Both the position numbers and the translations under genes were made by a program. The notes below the pieces were generated by a model, which was given only the letters and a program-made list of their open reading frames with translations, was not told the DNA's origin and did not search any database. From assembly GCA_900543455.1 (NCBI GenBank), contig UQRR01000025.1, positions 1 through 25,490 of the forward strand: a stretch of DNA of 25,490 nucleotides, written 5' to 3'. The DNA is from an uncultured Dialister sp. GTDB taxonomy: Bacteria > Bacillota > Negativicutes > Veillonellales > Dialisteraceae. Positions 22,595 through 25,490 of this stretch are shown in pieces (the stretch's first letter is position 1; the number at the start of each line of letters is the position of its first letter).

Positions 22595-23356
22595 ATGAAG
22601 AAATACTTTTTCTTTGATATCGACGGCACGCTGACCACGCCGCTCACTGCCGACTATCCCGACAGCACCAGAGAAGCCATCCGACGCCTCCAAAAGGCAG
22701 GGCACTTCGTCTCGCTTGCGACCGGACGCATTCAGGCAGACGCCTGGCAGGTCGCATGTGACCTTGGCATCACAGCCGCTGTCTCCGATGGAGGAAATGC
22801 GGTCACCATAGACGGCAAGATCCTTTATGATGAAGGTCTTGCACTTGAAGACTGCTTCGCGATGCTCTCTGCCATCGACGGCGAGAAGCATCCCTGGGCG
22901 CTTGCGATCAGAAATGAGAAATACCGCATCACGACCACGAATAGCTACCTTGCGAAGGTGAAAGACCGCTACTACAAGACGGAAGTGGACCCCGCTTTTG
23001 ATTTTCACACCGCCTCCGTCATTCACAAGATCTTCATCGCCTGCAGCAAGCAGGAGGAAGCGGAGATTCCCTTAGGCACACTCCCTCACGTCTGGTTCCG
23101 TGCGGATACCATGCTCATCGAGCCTATCCATAAGGAGCACGGCATCAAAGAGCTTCAGCGCCGCTTCGCCATTCCGGATGAAGACATCATCGTCTTTGGC
23201 GACGGCATGAATGACCGCACCATGTTCCGCCCCGAATGGTTCTCCATTGCGATGGGAAATGCCAAGCCACAGCTCAAGGAAAAAGCGAAATATATCACCA
23301 GCCGGGCTGATGAAGACGGCATCTATGAAGCATGCAGGCGGTTTGGATGGATTTGA
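22595..23356 (+). CDS. Cof-type HAD-IIB phosphatase
   Basis: A 253-residue cytoplasmic haloacid-dehalogenase-family hydrolase that probably dephosphorylates sugar phosphates or related metabolites. The start at 22595 follows AAGGAGG closely (4-5 bases); the ATG at 22574 lies before that site. Motif I is FFFDIDGTLT with nucleophile Asp8 and acid Asp10. Motif II is the Thr/Ser of SLATGR near residue 40-45. Motif IV is GDGMND at 202-207. The type IIB cap lies between residues about 80 and 175. It is probably co-transcribed with the EamA transporter. Substrate unknown. Confidence 0.92.
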   Translation: MKKYFFFDIDGTLTTPLTADYPDSTREAIRRLQKAGHFVSLATGRIQADAWQVACDLGITAAVSDGGNAVTIDGKILYDEGLALEDCFAMLSAIDGEKHPWALAIRNEKYRITTTNSYLAKVKDRYYKTEVDPAFDFHTASVIHKIFIACSKQEEAEIPLGTLPHVWFRADTMLIEPIHKEHGIKELQRRFAIPDEDIIVFGDGMNDRTMFRPEWFSIAMGNAKPQLKEKAKYITSRADEDGIYEACRRFGWI

Positions 23357-23382
23357 AAAAGCAGCCCCAGGCTGCTTTTTTT
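23356..23382 (+). terminator. terminator of the EamA-HAD unit
   Basis: The stem AGCAGCC/GGCTGCT with a CCA loop and seven T lies immediately after the HAD stop. Confidence 0.9.
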
Positions 23383-23492
23383 AGTGAGAAGTGAGAAGTG
23401 GCGGTGCGGCGCTTTTCGTCATCCTGAGCGGAGAAAAAGGCTGTATGTTAGGGAAACGCTTCTCTGAATAATGCCAGCTGAGTCGAAGGATC

Positions 23493-23657
23493 TAAGGAAA
23501 CGCTGATTAAATCGCAGAGTCAACTTTTACAAGAATTTTTATACATAGCTTCGTCATACCCTTCCTTAAATAGCTCGCTATTCGCGTCAGGTTATTCCTC
23601 GCTATACATAAAAATTCAAGAGTGAAATCTGACAACGATTTAATCAGTGTTTCCCTA
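23493..23657. mobile_element. 165-bp MITE-like element, intergenic copy
   Basis: It has the same length, ends and core as the copy at 12193-12357, again with TA at both edges. The arms between the end repeats and the core have different sequence from the other copy, yet remain complementary to each other (for example AATTTTTATACATAGC against GCTATACATAAAAATT). Confidence 0.78.
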
Positions 23658-23760
23658 AGCGCCGCGAATTTTTTATAGGATGCAGTTCAGTCCGAATGAT
23701 ACCATAAGACAGAAGCAGGATAACCGCATGATTCATGAGCGTTGCCTATAGCATCTTGCA

Positions 23761-23791
23761 TAAAAAAAGAGAAGCGACATGCGCCGCTTCC
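23761..23791 (-). terminator. terminator at the end of the B12-controlled transcript
   Basis: The stem GAAGCG/CGCTTC is followed on the minus strand by TCTTTTTTTATG. It is the first terminator-like structure beyond the second riboswitch, about 630 bases further on. The stem is short, so confidence is moderate. Confidence 0.6.
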
Positions 23792-24051
23792 AAAGGGGTT
23801 GGAGCTGGTTGGGCTCCGTAATGAGAACCTGTATAATAGCTTTCGTAGAAAGTTATTACCAAAGAGAGGGAGCCAGGATGGCATTCCCTGATGCCATCCT
23901 GACAGAAGGACGATAACGTCCCAAGGAGGTCGAGTCAGCCGGATAGGCCGGCCAAGAGTGGAGGAAATATCCTCCTATAGGAACTTCCCTAAGGGAAGGA
24001 TCTGTAAAAGGGGGCGATGATTCCATTTCCCTGTTGAAACCATCGCTGAAG

Positions 24052-24254
24052 GGAGATGAACCATGGGGAACGAAAACCCCACAGGTATATGTAAACCTCA
24101 GATACTGAGGAATACATCATATATAGTCACTTCCGAAGAAGTATTCGTAGAAGGGGTGGTGATGATCATTTTCCCAAAAGAAATGAAATTTCTTTATGAC
24201 CATCACCGGAAAGGAGATGAACCATGGAGAAAAATCCCCACAGGTATATGTAAA
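24052..24254. repeat. two copies of a 42-44 bp module, 161 bp apart
   Basis: Copies at 24052-24095 and 24213-24254 share GGAGATGAACCATGG and CCCCACAGGTATATGTAAA with a variable middle. Each is preceded by a hairpin ending in CATCGC or CATCACC. On the minus strand the module contains TTCATCTCC, complementary to a Shine-Dalgarno plus AUG. Confidence 0.8.
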
Positions 24255-24423
24255 GCCCGAAGGCATTACATCGATAGTAAGGAGTTCAGGCATTTACCGC
24301 CTGCCACCCATCAAGATAACGATAGATACCGTAGGACCTACACGGAGAATAGTGTTCCCTGTCACCATCCTCAGCAAAAGGGGCTCTGCTTCATTGATCC
24401 TCATCATGCCGCAGAAGGAAATC

Positions 24424-24458
24424 AAAAAATCCACCCTTTTGGATAGAAAAAGAGTGGA
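24424..24458 (-). terminator. terminator of cobalamin riboswitch 2
   Basis: On the minus strand, CCACTCTTTT pairs with AAAAGGGTGG over 10 bp (one G-U), followed by ATTTTTT. Confidence 0.85.
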
Positions 24459-24525
24459 ATATGCACGTCAAAAGGACTTGCAGTCAAGCACACCTTCCTA
24501 TCGCTCGTAGGTCAAACGGTTGTAC

Positions 24526-24682
24526 AAAACAGGCAGTTCTCCTGACTCTGCTTCCTCGCTCCTCCAGCCTTCCCGATCTCCTCAAATCAGTGACTTCGTT
24601 GGATTCGCTCTGCATTACAGTGGCGGGACCGTGCCGGTCTTTCACCGGTCTTCCCTATTAAGCCCTACAGGGCACCTGTTTT
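24526..24682 (-). promoter_or_regulatory. cobalamin riboswitch 2 (downstream aptamer)
   Basis: A minus-strand aptamer closed by AAAACAGG/CCTGTTTT. Conserved parts, in order, are TAGGGAAGACCGGTG, GGCACGGTCCCGCCACTG, and the B12 box AGTCAGGAGAACTGCC. The terminator at 24424-24458 is its expression platform, so cobalamin should stop transcription (established mode for the class). Confidence 0.95.
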
Positions 24683-24714
24683 CTTATGAAGTTATTCAAG
24701 TACCGAAATCCCCA

Positions 24715-24745
24715 TTAAAAAACCTCTTTGCACGAACGCAAAGAG
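24715..24745 (-). terminator. terminator of cobalamin riboswitch 1
   Basis: The stem CTCTTTGC/GCAAAGAG has a 6-base loop and a GTTTTTTAA tail on the minus strand, between the two aptamers. Confidence 0.9.
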
Positions 24746-24800
24746 ACATCTGTAAAGACATCCCCTTCCCATCGCTCGTGGGTCATAACGGTGATCAAAG

Positions 24801-24952
24801 ATAAGCAGTTCTCCTGACTCTGCTTCCTCGCTTATCCGTCTTCCCGATCTCTCAGTGACATTATGGATTCGCTCTGCATTACAGTGGCGGGACCGTGCCG
24901 GCATTTCACCGGTCTTCCCTATTAAGCCTTTAAGGCACTTACCTTTTCTTAT
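24801..24952 (-). promoter_or_regulatory. cobalamin riboswitch 1 (upstream aptamer)
   Basis: A minus-strand aptamer with TAGGGAAGACCGGTG, GGCACGGTCCCGCCACTG and the B12 box AGTCAGGAGAACTGC, closed by a short AT-rich P1. It is a near-duplicate of aptamer 2, including the ACGAGCGAT stretch that follows each. Its own terminator follows at 24715-24745, giving a tandem arrangement with two successive B12-dependent stops. Confidence 0.95.
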
Positions 24953-24964
24953 TCGGTTAAGTAC

Positions 24965-24993
24965 ATGATAGCACCATTTGTCATGCATGTCAA
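24965..24993 (-). promoter_or_regulatory. promoter of the tandem riboswitch transcript
   Basis: On the minus strand, a perfect TTGACA and TATCAT are 17 bases apart, and transcription would begin about 7 bases before the first aptamer. Confidence 0.85.
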
Positions 24994-25019
24994 TGAGAAA
25001 TTCATGAATGAGTTTGGGA

Positions 25020-25490
25020 AATAGAATGAGATGAGCGTCTGGTGGCTGGTTACTGGTGGCTGGTGACTGGTGACTAGTGACTGGTGACTGTGACTAAAAG
25101 ACTAAGAGACTAGGAGACATCAGACTCCCGTATCGTCATTTCGAGCAAAGCGAGAAATCTTTGTCATTCGCGGCCCAGCGATCGATGTTTGGAAACCTCA
25201 AACGGGAAACCCGCCATCCGCAGACCCTTAGGCATCGCCCCATACATATTCGCGGCGCTTCTATATTCTTATGCGCCGCACCACCATTTCTCATTTCTAA
25301 TTTCTCATTCAAGCGAAACTTTCAAACGCAATCAAAGGACAGCATGCCCACGAGCCAAGGAAACACGGATCCCATCATTACCAGATTGAATCACCATTTT
25401 CCTAGCCCTGACCCAAAAAGGCGATGTGAAATAACGATCATCTCATTTTCGCGTTCCATCTGCCGCGGGGGACTTGCAGCTCTCATAGGA
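25020..25490. repeat. composite intergenic repeat in inverted orientation; no gene seen to the window end
   Basis: The segment 25037-25125 holds GTGACTGGTGACTAGT-type units, the reverse complement of the tracts elsewhere. It runs into GACTAAGAGACTAGGAGAC and a TCGTCATTTCGAGC...GAAATCTTTGTCATTCGCGG segment that mirrors 9975-10015. A GCGGCGC...GCGCCGC hairpin is at 25252-25279. Bases 25330-25490 match nothing I know and contain no convincing frame. Confidence 0.65.

Larger units (their letters stand above)
23761..24423 (-). ncRNA. candidate B12-controlled transcript without a recognisable gene
   Basis: This minus-strand stretch lies between the second cobalamin riboswitch terminator and a further terminator. 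The longest open minus-strand frames are short (a 58-codon frame MPELLTIDVM... at about 24128-24303 and a stop-free but startless run near 23850-24120), and I recognise none. It is dense in small perfect hairpins: GGATGGCAT/ATGCCATCC, GGACG/CGTCC, GGAGG/CCTCC, CTTCCC/GGGAAG, CCTCAG/CTGAGG, AAGAAAT/ATTTCTT. It also holds two copies of a module (24052-24095 and 24213-24254). It could be a structured regulatory RNA or a decayed gene; both remain open. Confidence 0.4.

Noticed and set aside
23809..23837. Possible plus-strand promoter TTGGGC-17-TATAAT
   Set aside because: The -35 box is poor and the opposite strand has a better supported transcription unit over the same bases.
24063..24446. 127-codon plus-strand frame with a good ribosome binding site, beginning MGNENPTGICK
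   Set aside because: It is composed of the two nucleotide modules, with low-complexity His/Pro-rich remainder. It runs opposite to the riboswitch transcript and resembles no family I know. Module indels change frame between the two copies, which argues against protein-level conservation.
24196..24510. 104-codon plus-strand frame containing the more protein-like stretch ITSIVRSSGIYRLPPIK
   Set aside because: It reads through the terminator of riboswitch 2 on the opposite strand, uses ATA repeatedly unlike neighbouring genes, and has no separate ribosome binding site at its start. Kept only as a possibility.

Overview
The window looks like a chromosome segment from a diderm Firmicute, probably a member of the Negativicutes (Veillonella/Dialister/Megasphaera-like). 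Firmicute-type traits are a glycine T-box leader, cobalamin riboswitches, the SCIFF peptide system and split glyQ/glyS. A TonB-dependent outer-membrane receptor means there is also an outer membrane. The genus is an inference; no rRNA is present to confirm it.

Layout. 1-535: intergenic repeats and the glyS terminator. 536-3830 (minus): promoter, T-box leader, glyQ and glyS. 3850-4424: composite repeat, then a tRNA-Gly/tRNA-Pro pair with its promoter. 4457-5237 (plus): a HigBA/RelE-type toxin-antitoxin pair with an operator-like palindrome in its promoter. 5241-7309 (minus): the SCIFF system, i.e. a radical SAM maturase and its 55-residue six-cysteine precursor peptide (found by direct reading at 7078-7245), separated by a 400-base repeat-rich gap. 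7442-9621 (minus): two unrecognised proteins. 9622-10604: repeats, a second copy of the tRNA-Gly/tRNA-Pro pair, and tRNA-Thr on the other strand. 10817-11755 (plus): a DUF362 protein. 12164-14147 (plus): a promoter, a 165-bp MITE-like element in the 5' leader, and an exported WG-repeat protein. 14219-21218 (minus): TonB-dependent receptor, metal-chelate-binding lipoprotein and a CobN-type chelatase. 21336-21610: a second inverted-repeat element. 21661-23382 (plus): an EamA-type exporter and a HAD phosphatase. 23383-25490: about 2.1 kb without a recognisable gene, holding another MITE copy and, on the minus strand, a promoter, two tandem cobalamin riboswitches each with its own terminator, and a transcribed stretch of about 650 bases ending in a further terminator.

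How it fits together. The receptor, lipoprotein and CobN homologue form a plausible uptake-and-processing route for a tetrapyrrole metal chelate (haem or corrinoid). The receptor is broken by a single-base frame error at a run of seven G residues inside its signal-peptide region. One added G restores a textbook signal peptide joined to the receptor, which is the signature of phase variation or of a homopolymer sequencing error. A few kilobases away, the tandem B12 riboswitches control a transcript in which I see no convincing gene. It contains a duplicated module and many hairpins, so it may be a B12-controlled non-coding RNA or a decayed gene.

The intergenic DNA is unusually rich in repeats: a family of 165-bp palindromic elements (one internally deleted copy sits inside the glycine T-box leader), hairpin units with GCGGCGC arms, and long tracts of heptamers around CACYAGT.
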